Counted from the stretch's first letter, positions 21,684 to 30,849 are shown. The stretch: DNA of 64,000 bases from an uncultured Verrucomicrobiota bacterium (GCA_902591645.1 CACJBM010000002.1:25982-89981), one strand, 5' to 3'. The notes: a model not told the origin generated them from the letters alone. Made by a program: numbers and translations.

Positions 21684-21727
21684 TTGTGATTAGTTAGAAG
21701 TAAATAACACTAAATCTAATTAAGTTA

Positions 21728-22108
21728 TTATTTAACTTCGACCTCTGCCCCGGCAGCTTCAAGTTTGGTCTTAATTTCTTCAGCTTCTTCCTTAGAACAT
21801 GCTTCTTTAATTGGGGAAGGAGCTCCATCGACAAGTTTCTTAGCATCAGCAAGCCCAAGGCCACTAACAGCGCCACGAACTTCTTTAATGACAGCAATCT
21901 TATTGCCACCAGCATTAGTCAAGATTACATCGAATTCAGTCTTCTCTTCCGCATCATCTCCACCACCGGCAGCTGGAGCAGCGGCAGCGGCAGCTACAGG
22001 AGCAGCAGCGCTTACTCCCCACTTCTCTTCGAGAGCTTTCACAAGGTCAGCAACTTCAAGGACACTTAGTCCACTTAGGTCTTCAGTTAATTTTTCAATA
22101 TCAGCCAT
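21728..22108 (-). CDS. rplL: Large ribosomal subunit protein bL12 (L7/L12)
   Basis: Acidic stalk protein that recruits translation GTPases; several copies bind L10. The 126 residues show the N-terminal dimerisation helix ([21 protein letters not shown]), an Ala/Pro-rich hinge at about 33-50, and the C-terminal factor-binding domain with [20 protein letters not shown]. The length is typical. It is separated from rplJ by an unusual 167-base spacer and has no clear Shine-Dalgarno. Confidence 0.97.
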   Translation of the reverse strand: MADIEKLTEDLSGLSVLEVADLVKALEEKWGVSAAAPVAAAAAAPAAGGGDDAEEKTEFDVILTNAGGNKIAVIKEVRGAVSGLGLADAKKLVDGAPSPIKEACSKEEAEEIKTKLEAAGAEVEVK

Positions 22109-22155
22109 TTTCTTTTACGGTGTCGTCGCGATTCAGAGCCCTGTAACATTTCAAA

Positions 22156-22169
22156 GCGGCGGCCGCCGC
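22156..22169 (-). other. GC palindrome in the rplJ-rplL spacer
   Basis: GCGGCGGCCGCCGC is a perfect 14-base palindrome and a conspicuous GC island in AT-rich DNA. In the transcript it can form a five-pair stem with a GGCC loop about 50 bases before the rplL start. No T-run follows, so it is not a standard terminator. Confidence 0.5.
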
Positions 22170-22201
22170 CCCGACAAGGAACCGTGGTTTATACTGTTTA
22201 G

Positions 22202-22232
22202 GTTTTGTTTTAGTTTTGTTTTAGTTTTGTTT
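22202..22232 (-). repeat. Triplicated AAACAAAACTA tract in rplJ-rplL leader
   Basis: On the transcribed strand, AAACAAAACTA-type units repeat three times in about 30 bases, giving an unstructured A-rich stretch upstream of the GC hairpin. It could be a translation enhancer or an RNase-sensitive linker. Its function is not known. Confidence 0.5.
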
Positions 22233-22275
22233 ACTCCTTGGCATGAACTTCGCACACCAAAGATGATCTTTATTA

Positions 22276-22788
22276 TTAGCCCTGCTCCTCCTTTGCCTTA
22301 AGTATACGAGCCAGAGATGATGCTGGCTCATTAAGCAACCTTACAAAAGTGCTAGCAGGTGATTGTAACGTCCCAAGTAAATGGGCTCTCAACACATCCA
22401 TAGGCGGCAATGATGCTAATGCATTTAATTCCTCCGGACTGAGCAAATTGCCATCCATAACTCCCGCACGCATTTCAGGCTTCTCATTTTCCTTCTTAAA
22501 ATCCTTCAGAACCTTAGCCACTGCACATATGTCCTGATCACCAGTCACGAGCGCCGTCTGACCAGCCAAAAATTCATTAATCCCTTCAGGATATTCCGCC
22601 TCTACCGAAGCACGCTTAGCATATGAATTCTTCGTTACGTGAGCAGTAGAATTAGTTTCACTGAGTCGCGAACGCAATTCTCCAAGCTGTGCTACTGTCA
22701 ATGCCTTGTAATCAATAACAATCATGAAAGGAGATGCGTTTAGCTTCTCTATAAGATCGTTAATAATATTCTCTTTGATTGCTTTCAT
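22276..22788 (-). CDS. rplJ: Large ribosomal subunit protein uL10
   Basis: Base of the ribosomal stalk; binds 23S rRNA and L7/L12 dimers. The 170 residues include the N-terminal RNA-binding domain (MIVIDYKALTVAQLGELRSRL, about 22-42; NSYAKRA; LAGQTALVTGDQD) and the C-terminal helix for L12 (SPASTFVRLLNEPASSLARILKAKEEQ). An AAGGA motif lies upstream of the ATG. It sits 29 bases after rplA. L10 typically autoregulates this operon through a leader, but no L10 leader can be recognised in this short gap. Confidence 0.96.
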   Translation of the reverse strand: MKAIKENIINDLIEKLNASPFMIVIDYKALTVAQLGELRSRLSETNSTAHVTKNSYAKRASVEAEYPEGINEFLAGQTALVTGDQDICAVAKVLKDFKKENEKPEMRAGVMDGNLLSPEELNALASLPPMDVLRAHLLGTLQSPASTFVRLLNEPASSLARILKAKEEQG

Positions 22789-22817
22789 TGTAATCCTTAA
22801 TTTTTTATTAACGTTTC

Positions 22818-23516
22818 TTATTTCTCGAAAATATCAGTTTCGACCGGTATACCGGGCGAAACAGTAGCTGATAGCGTAGCTCCACAAATATAAATTCCTT
22901 TAGTCGAAGCTGGCCTCACTTGCTTAATTGCATTCATTACCGCGTTGCCATTATCAGCAAGCTGCTCAGCTGAAAACGAAACTTTCCCAATCGGAGCTGC
23001 TACGCCACCGTTTCGATCCAATTTAAAATCAATACGTCCAGCTTTCACTGCATTAACAGCTGAAGCAGTATCATCAGTAACCGTCCCTGTCTTAGGGTTA
23101 GGCATTAATCCGCGAGGCCCGAGAAAGCGCCCAAGTTTCCTGACCTCAGCCATGGCTTCTGGAGTAGCAACAGCAACATCAAAATCTTGAAATCCCCCTT
23201 GGATTTTATTTATCAGATCATCAAAACCAACGAACTCGGCTCCGGCATTCTTTGCAGCTGTTGCTGCTTCACCTTGAGCAAAAACCAAGACCCTAACTTT
23301 CTTGCCTGACCCATGAGGCAATGGGCATGTTCCGCGAACCATCTGGTCAGATTGCTTAGCATCAACCCCAAGACGCACAGAAATTGAAACTGTCTCGTCA
23401 TACTTGGCTGGTGGAAATTTCTTAAGTATATCAATAGCTTCAGTAAGACTATATTCCTTATCCTCCTCAAACAGTTCCGCCGCTTGTCGGTATCTTTTAC
23501 TTCTTTTTTTTGCCAT
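22818..23516 (-). CDS. rplA: Large ribosomal subunit protein uL1
   Basis: Binds 23S rRNA at the L1 stalk and assists release of E-site tRNA; often a translational repressor of its own operon. The 232 residues carry KRYRQAAELFE at the N-terminus, GSGKKVRVLVFAQGE, the signature MAEVRKLGRFLGPRGLMPNPKTGTV, and the C-terminal PASTKGIYICGATLSATVSPGI. Size is normal. GGAGGG occurs about 28 bases upstream of the start, too far to be a standard ribosome-binding site. Confidence 0.97.
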   Translation of the reverse strand: MAKKRSKRYRQAAELFEEDKEYSLTEAIDILKKFPPAKYDETVSISVRLGVDAKQSDQMVRGTCPLPHGSGKKVRVLVFAQGEAATAAKNAGAEFVGFDDLINKIQGGFQDFDVAVATPEAMAEVRKLGRFLGPRGLMPNPKTGTVTDDTASAVNAVKAGRIDFKLDRNGGVAAPIGKVSFSAEQLADNGNAVMNAIKQVRPASTKGIYICGATLSATVSPGIPVETDIFEK

Positions 23517-23590
23517 CTTTCTTTCGCAGTATTAGCGGATGCATTACACCCTCCTGCAGTGTTTTGTTTATATTAATTAAATCTCAATAA

Positions 23591-24019
23591 TTACATTCCT
23601 TGAATCTCGATGCCCATTTGGCGGGCACTTCCTGCAATGATACGAGCTGCCGCTTCATCATCTTCAGTATTCAAATCAGGTTTTTTAATTTTCACAATTT
23701 CCATCACTTGGGCTTTAGTTATTGTAGCCACTTTCTCTTTGTGAGGCTCACCTGATCCTGACGCAATCTTTGCTGCCTTTTTAAGTAACGCAGAGGCCGG
23801 TGGCTGCTTACAAACAAAACTGAAACTTTTATCTTTATATATCGTTATAACGACTGGCAGAACATCGCCAGCCTGAGCCTGAGTCTTTGCATTAAAATCT
23901 TTGCAAAACTCCATTATATTTAGCCCAGCCTGTCCCAATGCTGGTCCTACGGGAGGTGACGGATTCGCTTGACCCGCGGGGATCTGAAGTTTCAAGGTTC
24001 CGGTTACTTCTTTAGCCAT
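23591..24019 (-). CDS. rplK: Large ribosomal subunit protein uL11
   Basis: Protein of the GTPase-associated centre that binds the 23S rRNA thiostrepton loop. The 142 residues show [34 protein letters not shown] at the N-terminus and the C-terminal RNA-binding domain with [25 protein letters not shown] and [15 protein letters not shown]. It lies between nusG (29-base gap) and rplA (74-base gap) in the conserved order. Confidence 0.97.
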   Translation of the reverse strand: MAKEVTGTLKLQIPAGQANPSPPVGPALGQAGLNIMEFCKDFNAKTQAQAGDVLPVVITIYKDKSFSFVCKQPPASALLKKAAKIASGSGEPHKEKVATITKAQVMEIVKIKKPDLNTEDDEAAARIIAGSARQMGIEIQGM

Positions 24020-24048
24020 AGTATTAAAATGATTAATTCAGGTATTTA

Positions 24049-24621
24049 TTATTCTTCTTTTTCAATTTGCCAATGCTCTAGCTCAACAGGAGTTGGTCGA
24101 CCAAAGACAGTAACTGAAACTAGTAATGTTCCTTTTTCTTGGTCTATTTCTTCTATTACTCCGGGCTGACTTTCAAAAGGACCATCAGAAACTTTAATCG
24201 TTTCTCCAACATCAAATGCGATTCTCGGTTTAATGCTTTCTTCGCGTTCTTTTATCTGAAGCAGCATACTCTCGACTTCGCGGGGGCGCATAGGAATCGG
24301 ATTGTTCTTTGTGCCAGCAAAACCAATTACTCCATGTGTTTCCTGCACAAAGTACCAACTACGATCAATCAACCCACCCTCATCATTGAGCAAGTGCATA
24401 TTCATAATGAGGTATCCAGGAAAAAACTTTCTCTTTGATTCTGAACGCTTGCCCTTCTTTACTTCCGAAACCCGTTCAGTGGGGACCAAAACTTCGAAAA
24501 TCACATCGCTCATTTCTTCCGACTCAATTCGCCGTTCAAAACTATTGCGAACTTTGTTTTCCTGACCAGATAATACGTGGACAACGTACCATTGGTCTTT
24601 TGGTGCAGGAATTAAAGGCAT
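24049..24621 (-). CDS. nusG: Transcription termination/antitermination factor NusG
   Basis: Binds the RNA polymerase clamp and links it to Rho or ribosomes. The NGN domain spans about residues 8-115 (WYVVHVLSGQENKVRNSFERRI; EVLVPTERVSEVKKGKR; FFPGYLIMNM; VIGFAGTKNNPIPM) and the KOW domain about 135-185 (FDVGETIKVSDGPFESQPGVIEEID). The length of 190 fits. It follows secE and precedes rplK as in most bacteria. Confidence 0.96.
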   Translation of the reverse strand: MPLIPAPKDQWYVVHVLSGQENKVRNSFERRIESEEMSDVIFEVLVPTERVSEVKKGKRSESKRKFFPGYLIMNMHLLNDEGGLIDRSWYFVQETHGVIGFAGTKNNPIPMRPREVESMLLQIKEREESIKPRIAFDVGETIKVSDGPFESQPGVIEEIDQEKGTLLVSVTVFGRPTPVELEHWQIEKEE

Positions 24622-24670
24622 CTTTGTTTAATTAATTATAAAGCGTTATCTAAAATGAAATTCCAAGATG

Positions 24671-24892
24671 CTATAAATTCGTAAGCAACTTGATGATATT
24701 AAATAAAATCAAATCCCAAAGACTCACAAAGGCACCCAAAAGCATCATCGCTATAAATACCACTACTGAAGAATCGGTAAGCTCCTTAAAACGCTTAAAT
24801 CCCTTCTCTCCCTTATTCTTGGGAATCCAAGGCCAGCTAGCTTTTTGAAGCTCAGATCTAACTTCTCCAAAATATCTTGTTAGACTTTTCAT
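24671..24892 (-). CDS. secE: Preprotein translocase subunit SecE
   Basis: Essential membrane subunit of the SecYEG channel. The 73 residues form the short single-span type: an amphipathic N-terminal helix (LTRYFGEVRSELQKASWPWIPK) containing the conserved E-L-x-K-x-x-W-P motif, a cytoplasmic linker, and one hydrophobic helix (about 42-68). It sits between tRNA-Trp and nusG. No rpmG (L33) gene is found beside it, although many bacteria have one here. Confidence 0.94.
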   Translation of the reverse strand: MKSLTRYFGEVRSELQKASWPWIPKNKGEKGFKRFKELTDSSVVVFIAMMLLGAFVSLWDLILFNIIKLLTNL

Positions 24893-24922
24893 TTCTTCAT
24901 TTAATGGATTTTAATAGAGGCT

Positions 24923-25000
24923 TGGCAGGGTAGGAGGGATTCGAACCCCCGACACCCGGTTTTGGAGACCGGTGCTCTAACCAGGCTGAGCTACTACCCT
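24923..25000 (-). tRNA. tRNA-Trp (CCA anticodon)
   Basis: The minus strand gives a full cloverleaf. Acceptor AGGGTAG (24994-25000) pairs with CTACCCT (24927-24933). The D arm contains AGCTCAG, the anticodon stem CCGGT/ACCGG encloses CTCCAAA with anticodon CCA, and the T loop is GTTCGAATC. The 3' CCA is encoded at 24923-24925. It lies between tuf and secE, a common ancestral position. Confidence 0.96.
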
Positions 25001-25068
25001 CTTGGAGTTTATTTACTTTATTTTTCTTTATTAAACTCGCTTTTGAGGACTTCTCTTTTTTACGGCGT

Positions 25069-25113
25069 AGCCGGATCCCATTCGAGCCAAATAATGCCCG
25101 ACAAGATCCGGCT
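25069..25113 (-). other. Stem-loop between tuf and tRNA-Trp
   Basis: AGCCGGATC (25069-25077) and GATCCGGCT (25105-25113) form a perfect nine-pair stem around a 27-base loop. No T-run follows on the minus strand. It could be an RNase III or tRNA-processing signal separating tuf mRNA from tRNA-Trp, or a stabilising 3' end for tuf mRNA. Confidence 0.5.
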
Positions 25114-25144
25114 AACCTAAATTCGTTTAGTTGAGGTTTAAATC

Positions 25145-26329
25145 TTAATCAAGAATGTCAGCAACACGGCCAGCTCCAACGGTCCGACCACCTTCACGAA
25201 TCGCAAAACGAATCGTTTTTTCCATAGCGATCGGAGTAATAAGATCAACTTCCATCGTCACGTTGTCACCAGGCATCACCATTTCAACACCGTCAGGTAA
25301 TTTAATGGTACCAGTCACGTCAGTTGTTCGGAAGTAAAATTGTGGTCTATAATTACTAAAGAAAGGTGTATGACGGCCGCCTTCATCCTTACTCAAAACA
25401 TAAACTTCAGAAGTGAACTTTTGGTGTGGAGTAATTGAACCTGGTTTTGCAATGACCTGACCACGCTCAATGTCCTCTTTCTTTGTTCCTCTAAGAAGAA
25501 TACCAACATTATCACCTGCTTCACCGCGATCTAACAACTTACGGAACATCTCAATGTCAGTAACTGTCGTCTTTTGTGTGTCGCGTATTCCGACAATTTC
25601 AACTTCTTCCATCTTGTTGACCACGCCTCGCTCAACACGACCAGTGGCAACAGTTCCCCGACCTTCAATTGAAAAGACGTCCTCAATAGGCATAAGAAAA
25701 TCCAGATCCACTGGACGCTCAGGCTTCGGAATGTAATCATCAACAGCAGCCATTAGTTTCATAATGTTCTCTTGCTGCTCACCGTCTCCTTCTAGGGCCT
25801 TCAATGCAGAACCCTTAACGATTGGAATATCATCACCAGGGAACTCATACGCGCTAAGCAATTCGCGAATCTCCATCTCAACCAGATCAAGCAATTCGGC
25901 ATCATCAACCTGATCAGTTTTGTTTAAGAATACCACAATCGCAGGAACTCCAACCTGACGGGCTAGCAAAATATGCTCTCTTGTTTGAGGCATTGGACCA
26001 TCTGCAGCAGAACAAACCAGAATCGCTCCGTCCATTTGTGCAGCACCCGTGATCATGTTTTTCACATAGTCAGCATGACCCGGACAATCAACGTGAGCAT
26101 AGTGTCTATTCTCCGTCTCATACTCTACGTGAGCTGTTGAAATTGTAATACCACGTTCCTTCTCTTCTGGAGCGGCATCTATTTCATCGTAATTTTTCTT
26201 CTCAGCCAAACCTTTTTCCGCCAGCGTGTGGCAGATAGCAGCGGTGAGCGTAGTCTTCCCGTGGTCAACGTGTCCGATTGTTCCGATGTTGACGTGGGGC
26301 TTGTTTCTTTCGAATGCTTCTTTGGCCAT
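25145..26329 (-). CDS. tuf: Elongation factor Tu
   Basis: GTPase that delivers aminoacyl-tRNA to the ribosome. The 394 residues match the standard length. G1 is GHVDHGKT (19-26), G3 is [13 protein letters not shown]4 is NKTD (NKCD in most EF-Tu, a common variant), and the switch I segment [14 protein letters not shown] is intact. The C-terminus ends in [12 protein letters not shown]. It lies between tRNA-Thr and tRNA-Trp; only one copy is in the window. Confidence 0.98.
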   Translation of the reverse strand: MAKEAFERNKPHVNIGTIGHVDHGKTTLTAAICHTLAEKGLAEKKNYDEIDAAPEEKERGITISTAHVEYETENRHYAHVDCPGHADYVKNMITGAAQMDGAILVCSAADGPMPQTREHILLARQVGVPAIVVFLNKTDQVDDAELLDLVEMEIRELLSAYEFPGDDIPIVKGSALKALEGDGEQQENIMKLMAAVDDYIPKPERPVDLDFLMPIEDVFSIEGRGTVATGRVERGVVNKMEEVEIVGIRDTQKTTVTDIEMFRKLLDRGEAGDNVGILLRGTKKEDIERGQVIAKPGSITPHQKFTSEVYVLSKDEGGRHTPFFSNYRPQFYFRTTDVTGTIKLPDGVEMVMPGDNVTMEVDLITPIAMEKTIRFAIREGGRTVGAGRVADILD

Positions 26330-26466
26330 GTCTTTGTTAGTAGTAAGTCCTATAAAAATTAAGGACTAGGGTCTTAGTTGATTTTGAATTGCCTTACAAA
26401 TTATCCGCAAAATATTTTTGATCTCGCAATTTGTAATTCTTGTTGGTTTCTTTTTAAGTTTAGTTA

Positions 26467-26478
26467 CCGATTAATCGG
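26467..26478. other. Palindrome between tRNA-Thr and tuf
   Basis: CCGATTAATCGG is a perfect 12-base palindrome 26 bases downstream (minus-strand sense) of tRNA-Thr. It may be part of the tRNA 3' processing region or an operator; the function is not evident. Confidence 0.3.
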
Positions 26479-26504
26479 CTTGGTATTATTTCTTACTTTC
26501 TGCG

Positions 26505-26579
<75 letters not shown>

Positions 26580-26910
26580 GTATCTATTGTTTAATTACCT
26601 TATGAGCATTAAACTCGGCAGGTGACCACACATGAAACACTCACGCAGTCCGCAGAAGCCGAAAGATTTCCACCCCAGAAGGCCATTTATTATGAACCAT
26701 TCTTGAAAGAAAACACCTACCACCCCTGCGAAAAAGTGGAGCGAAATCTATCAAATCGGCTGTTACTGTCAAAAAAATTTTAAGATTTTTCGGAAATAAT
26801 ACAGAATTACTTCTTAAGATACTCATTTCGAAGTAATTATGCAGGTATTTGCAATGCTAATAAACTAAGCAAAATCAGGTTATATTCCTTCATAAGAAGA
26901 AAAATCACCA
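26580..26910. other. Leader and promoter region of the tuf-rpoC cluster
   Basis: This 331-base stretch lies between the minus-strand YmdB-like gene and tRNA-Thr. No ORF in it looks real. It holds the candidate promoter at 26745-26772 and then about 160 bases of presumed 5' leader before tRNA-Thr. Confidence 0.5.
26745..26772 (-). promoter_or_regulatory. Candidate sigma-70 promoter for tRNA-Thr-tuf operon
   Basis: On the minus strand a perfect -35 TTGACA (26767-26772) is followed after 16 bases by TAGATT (26745-26750). The bases after the -10 (TCGCTCC) form a GC-rich discriminator, as seen at stringently controlled translation promoters. It lies about 170 bases upstream of tRNA-Thr. Confidence 0.55.
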
Positions 26911-27729
26911 TCAATTATTAAATTTTTCAGCAATACGCTCAATACCTACAGCTTTCCCGGTACTGTAATCAATGTCCAAAAGGACTCCTCTTATATCCAC
27001 TTCTCCTTTGGCTACAGGCATGGCTCTGGGCGTTGAAGTGCGCATGCGCTCAAGTATTGGATCTATTTGCCTCCCCAAAATTGATTCTGATGGTCCGCAC
27101 ATGCCAGCATCACATAAGAACCCTGTTCCACCCGGAAAAATTTGCTCATCCGCAGTCTGAACATGGGTATGAGTTCCCACCACAGCAGAGACTCTTCCAT
27201 CAAGATAACGGCCAGTGGCTATAGTTTCACTCGTCGCCTCAGCATGAAAATCGACAAAAACCATTCTAATATCTGTCCCCTTTCGAATCAGTTCCAACTC
27301 AGCATCGATCGCAAGGAATGGATTCTCTAGAGGTGGATTCATAAATGTTCTACCTTGAGCATTTAATATCGCTACTGGCCCTTTCTCCGTTTCAAGTACA
27401 ATACTGCCTTGGCCAGGTGTACCTTCCGGATAATTGAGAGGTCGCAACAAACGCGGCTCGGTAGGCAAATAATCAATGATCTCTTTTTGATCCCAAATAT
27501 GATCACCCGTTGTAATGACAGTTGCTCCGGCCCTCAGGAGACCTATTGCAATCTTAGGCGTAATACCTCTTCCACCCGCCGCATTCTCTCCATTAACAAC
27601 AATAAAATCAATTCCCCGATCTTCACGAATCTTAGGGAGAAAATCTCCAACTGCCTTACGCCCGGGTTCGCCAACGATGTCCCCTAAAAAAAGAAGTCTT
27701 AAATTACTAGTGTGTGGTAGTGCGTCCAA
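26911..27729 (-). CDS. YmdB-like metallophosphoesterase (TIGR00282 family)
   Basis: Calcineurin-like phosphoesterase of the YmdB/DR1281 family; Bacillus YmdB hydrolyses cyclic nucleotides and affects biofilm and motility switching. The 272 residues contain the metal motifs LFLGDIVGEPGR (about 14-25), VVNGENAAGGRGIT (about 45-58), TGDHIWDQ (about 74-81), a late VDFHAEATSE and VGTHTHVQTADEQI. The size is near the family norm of 260-265. It reads away from the amidase gene and is followed by the tuf promoter region. Confidence 0.93.
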   Translation of the reverse strand: MDALPHTSNLRLLFLGDIVGEPGRKAVGDFLPKIREDRGIDFIVVNGENAAGGRGITPKIAIGLLRAGATVITTGDHIWDQKEIIDYLPTEPRLLRPLNYPEGTPGQGSIVLETEKGPVAILNAQGRTFMNPPLENPFLAIDAELELIRKGTDIRMVFVDFHAEATSETIATGRYLDGRVSAVVGTHTHVQTADEQIFPGGTGFLCDAGMCGPSESILGRQIDPILERMRTSTPRAMPVAKGEVDIRGVLLDIDYSTGKAVGIERIAEKFNN

Positions 27730-27815
27730 GTCATTATGCTAATTGGAAATTAGTAAGGCTCAACCACATATTGTCATAAGTATCAATTTACGTTTAAATT
27801 CAGTTCCTATTCTCG

Positions 27816-29138
27816 ATGCCGCCAAAAGAATCATCACCGACTAAATCAGTAAAACTATTCTGGATTAGCATCATAATTATATCAGCTCTCTTAATGATAG
27901 TTATCTTAAATCCTGAAAATAAGATTGCTGATGAATCTGAAATTCATGCTGACCAGCTCCGCATTCGCTCCAATCTGAGCACATTAGCCATTGATCCTAA
28001 CTGGAGTGAGCTAGAAAAATATCAGAGAAAAATTACCAAAAAACGATTCCTGACAGAATTAGAAAATATTTATTCTGAACAAGACGCTTGGAAATCAGTC
28101 GTCCGAATTAATTCAACATCTGCTGAAATTCGCACAAAAGGTAACCAACTTTTCAAACTGCAATTTGGCCCATCTGATCATGTGCCCAAAAATTTACGTT
28201 ACTGGAGAAAAGCCGAAGAACTTCCCAAAAAGACTAATATTGAAAAAGAACCACTCAAAAGCCTTAGAGTAGCAATTGATCCCGGACATATCGGTGGAAA
28301 ATGGGCAAAGATGGAAGGTCGATGGTATCAATTAGATGGTAAAGGTATCGAAATAAAAGAAGGGGAACTGACACTGTTAACAGCAAAATTAATTAAACAA
28401 AAACTACAATTGTTGGGAGCAACAGTTGTCCTATTAAGAGACCAACACGAACCCGTAACCAAATTACGACCAAGACACTTTGAAAAGCTGGCTCGAAAGG
28501 TTTTGCAATCACGCGGACAAAATCCTGAAGGCCTTGCACTTAAGAGAGAAAGTGAACTCCTATTTTACAGAAAACACGAAATCCGAAGAAGAGCGCATAT
28601 AATAAATAATACGATTAAGCCCGATCTCACAATTTGTGTACATTTCAACGCAGAGTCTTGGGGAAACCCAAATAAACCAAAACTAATAAACCGCAATCAT
28701 CTTCACCTTTTAGTAAATGGTAATTACAGCTCAACCGAATTTCGTTTAGAAGATAACCGATTCCATTTATTTAAGAGACTCTTACAAAATACTCATAATG
28801 AAGAGCTCGCGATAAATATTGCAGTCGCCAGTTCGATGGCTAAAGAAACCGGGCTTCCTCCATATAAATATTCCACTTCAAATGCAAAGCCCATTAACCA
28901 AAAACAACCCTACATTTACGCAAGAAACCTTCTCGCTAATAGAGTCTACCACTGCCCGGTTATTTTTCTAGAACCTTATGTAATGAACAGCCCTACATTT
29001 TATCATCGAGCCATCGCTGGAAATTACTCTGGAGAAAAAATGATAGCTGGAAAGAAACGTAAAAGTTTAATCCATGAATATGCTGACGGTGTCGTTGGAG
29101 GTCTCGTTAATTACTATAAAATAAAACGGGCTAATTAA
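27816..29138 (+). CDS. N-acetylmuramoyl-L-alanine amidase (Amidase_3), membrane-anchored
   Basis: Zinc amidase that cleaves the bond between MurNAc and the stem peptide of peptidoglycan. One hydrophobic segment (about 14-31) anchors or exports it, and about 100 residues of unassigned linker follow. The catalytic domain has the expected ligands: His158 in VAIDPGH, Glu184 in EGELTLLTAKLI, His276 in TICVHFNAES, and the catalytic Glu386 in VIFLEPYVMNS. Insertions between the second and third ligand make this longer than AmiC-type domains. The gene is 29 bases before the PrsW-like gene, suggesting an operon. Confidence 0.85.
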   Translation: MPPKESSPTKSVKLFWISIIIISALLMIVILNPENKIADESEIHADQLRIRSNLSTLAIDPNWSELEKYQRKITKKRFLTELENIYSEQDAWKSVVRINSTSAEIRTKGNQLFKLQFGPSDHVPKNLRYWRKAEELPKKTNIEKEPLKSLRVAIDPGHIGGKWAKMEGRWYQLDGKGIEIKEGELTLLTAKLIKQKLQLLGATVVLLRDQHEPVTKLRPRHFEKLARKVLQSRGQNPEGLALKRESELLFYRKHEIRRRAHIINNTIKPDLTICVHFNAESWGNPNKPKLINRNHLHLLVNGNYSSTEFRLEDNRFHLFKRLLQNTHNEELAINIAVASSMAKETGLPPYKYSTSNAKPINQKQPYIYARNLLANRVYHCPVIFLEPYVMNSPTFYHRAIAGNYSGEKMIAGKKRKSLIHEYADGVVGGLVNYYKIKRAN

Positions 29139-29167
29139 ATGATTAAGACCCTACGATTCCAGTGGTT

Positions 29168-30766
29168 ATGCTAAAGATTCCTCAAAGACTGATATTACAA
29201 TCTCGTGATCGGAACTTTCTGCTCCGCTCATCAATAATTATTGGCATCATTTCAATATTAATCGGCATTGCATTGCCTAGCATTTCGACAAAAGAAAACC
29301 AAATTATAGAAGAGCTAGAAATTGCATGCCCTTGGATTAAAAAAGAATCTTTACCAATCACACTGAACCGTCTGGACCCTAAGCAAGTTGAGCGAATCAT
29401 TAATTATAGGAGCGGTAAAGTATTTGATGAAGTAAGTATTGCTAGGATGGCACGTGAGGGACTCTACTTAACTGCATCAATTCTTGAAATTCCTCAAAAC
29501 ATTTTAAAACCAGAGAGTCAAAAACTCTTTAAAGATTATATATTATCTTCCTTAGACAAAACAAATGAAGAGCACTTTTCAAAATTAAAAGAGCGCATGA
29601 AGAGCAGCAGGCCAATTCGTTTTGCTTCTGAATTTTATGCAGACATTCTTAGCGCTAGAGAGAAGCATAAAGAAGCTAAAATATATTATGAATTCGAGTT
29701 AAAAAATTACCCTCAGTCAGATCATGCAAAAAATGGCATCATGAAAACACTCCTGGCCTTAGAAAAAACGAACGAACTTGAAGAACTATTTTCCAGTCAA
29801 GAATATAGAAATTCAATGAGCAACCAAACATTTGAAAATGTTGCCTTAAGATTAGGAAAGTGGATATCACTCACCAAAAGAAATATAACATTCATTTTTC
29901 AAAATCTTAATTTTGTTTGGCTTTCTGTAACCGCCTTTACGGCTGCTATTTGGTTCTGTATCATCATCAGTTTGGGGCGCGCGGGTAAACTTCCTCTAAG
30001 AAGAATACCACTTTATGGATTTGGATTCTTAGCGGGATTCGCATCAACGTTCGTGGTTCTTGGATTAGTTTTCTGGCAAGAAAATGAGCTTCAATTCAAG
30101 TTAAACGGAGAAATAATTAACGACAGCCTTTATGTGATTTGTGGCATTGGACTTAGAGAAGAACTAATCAAACTGCTTTTTTTTACACCCTTCCTTTTCA
30201 TTCTTCTGAAGAGAAGGTGCCCGATGGAAGCCTTAGCAACAGCTGCTTGCATTGGACTCGGATTCGCCTGCTCAGAAAATCTACTTTATTTTGGGCCAGG
30301 ATCCGAAGCGGCGGTTTTTCCTAGATTTTTAACTGCTAATTTTTTCCATACATCACTGACTGGAATCGCTGGCCTCTCACTGTTTTATTTTTGTCTTTGG
30401 CCTAAAACGAGATGGGAAGGATTTATTGGAACATTCATTTTAGTAGTGATCGCCCATGGAGCTTACGATGCCTTCGTCGGACTTGTCCCTCAATTAGCAA
30501 AGCCTTTAAGCATTTTTTCAATTATAATTTTTGCTCTTATCTCAAACTATTATTTAAATTCTGCTAAAGAAGTTAGAGAAAGTAGCTCTGCTGCTATTTC
30601 ACCCCTAGGTATTTTTGTGATAGGATCGAGCATTTTAATAGGGATAACATGGATCCTTGCATGCCATTTAAATCCAATTCGTGAGGTAATAGCTACTATT
30701 GGTCATAGTACTCTATCGTTAGGAACTATGGCTTTTATTTTCATTAATCAATTCCGTAACGAATGA
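29168..30766 (+). CDS. PrsW-family intramembrane protease with N-terminal soluble domain
   Basis: Putative glutamic-type membrane protease related to PrsW, which cleaves the anti-sigma factor RsiW in Bacillus. From the ATG at 29168 (a GTG at 29162 is also in frame) there are 532 residues. One helix at about 21-39 precedes a 190-residue extracytoplasmic-like region with TPR-like KEAKIYYEFELKNYP. At least seven helices follow. The PrsW motifs are complete: EE at 331-332 (GLREELIK), Glu370 in GLGFACSENLLYF, His394 (FFHTSLTG) and His430 (AHGAYDAF). It follows the amidase gene; no anti-sigma target is adjacent. Confidence 0.83.
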   Translation: MLKIPQRLILQSRDRNFLLRSSIIIGIISILIGIALPSISTKENQIIEELEIACPWIKKESLPITLNRLDPKQVERIINYRSGKVFDEVSIARMAREGLYLTASILEIPQNILKPESQKLFKDYILSSLDKTNEEHFSKLKERMKSSRPIRFASEFYADILSAREKHKEAKIYYEFELKNYPQSDHAKNGIMKTLLALEKTNELEELFSSQEYRNSMSNQTFENVALRLGKWISLTKRNITFIFQNLNFVWLSVTAFTAAIWFCIIISLGRAGKLPLRRIPLYGFGFLAGFASTFVVLGLVFWQENELQFKLNGEIINDSLYVICGIGLREELIKLLFFTPFLFILLKRRCPMEALATAACIGLGFACSENLLYFGPGSEAAVFPRFLTANFFHTSLTGIAGLSLFYFCLWPKTRWEGFIGTFILVVIAHGAYDAFVGLVPQLAKPLSIFSIIIFALISNYYLNSAKEVRESSSAAISPLGIFVIGSSILIGITWILACHLNPIREVIATIGHSTLSLGTMAFIFINQFRNE

Positions 30767-30849
30767 GCATTACTTAAAGCACTCACACAAACACCTTGAC
30801 CATATAGCCATTAAAGGCTTTACCTGAATAGGAAGAGATAATACTGAAA

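Larger units (their letters stand above)
21374..21727. other. Structured rplL-rpoB intergenic region
   Basis: A 354-base spacer with no credible gene but many inverted repeats: a terminator-like hairpin at 21424-21448, a six-pair stem AAAGAC/GTCTTT at 21491-21508, a TTCCTTAAGGAA palindrome near 21565, and a long hairpin at 21648-21683. In E. coli the equivalent spacer holds an attenuator and an RNase III site that lower rpoBC expression relative to ribosomal proteins; a similar role is inferred here. Confidence 0.6.

Noticed and set aside
21765..22301. 178-codon plus-strand ORF opposite rplL
   Set aside because: It is an antisense shadow of rplL; Ala/Ser-rich composition follows from the complementary codons and there is no family similarity.
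26641..26826. 61-codon minus-strand ORF upstream of tRNA-Thr
   Set aside because: It covers the candidate promoter of the tuf operon and has no recognisable motif.
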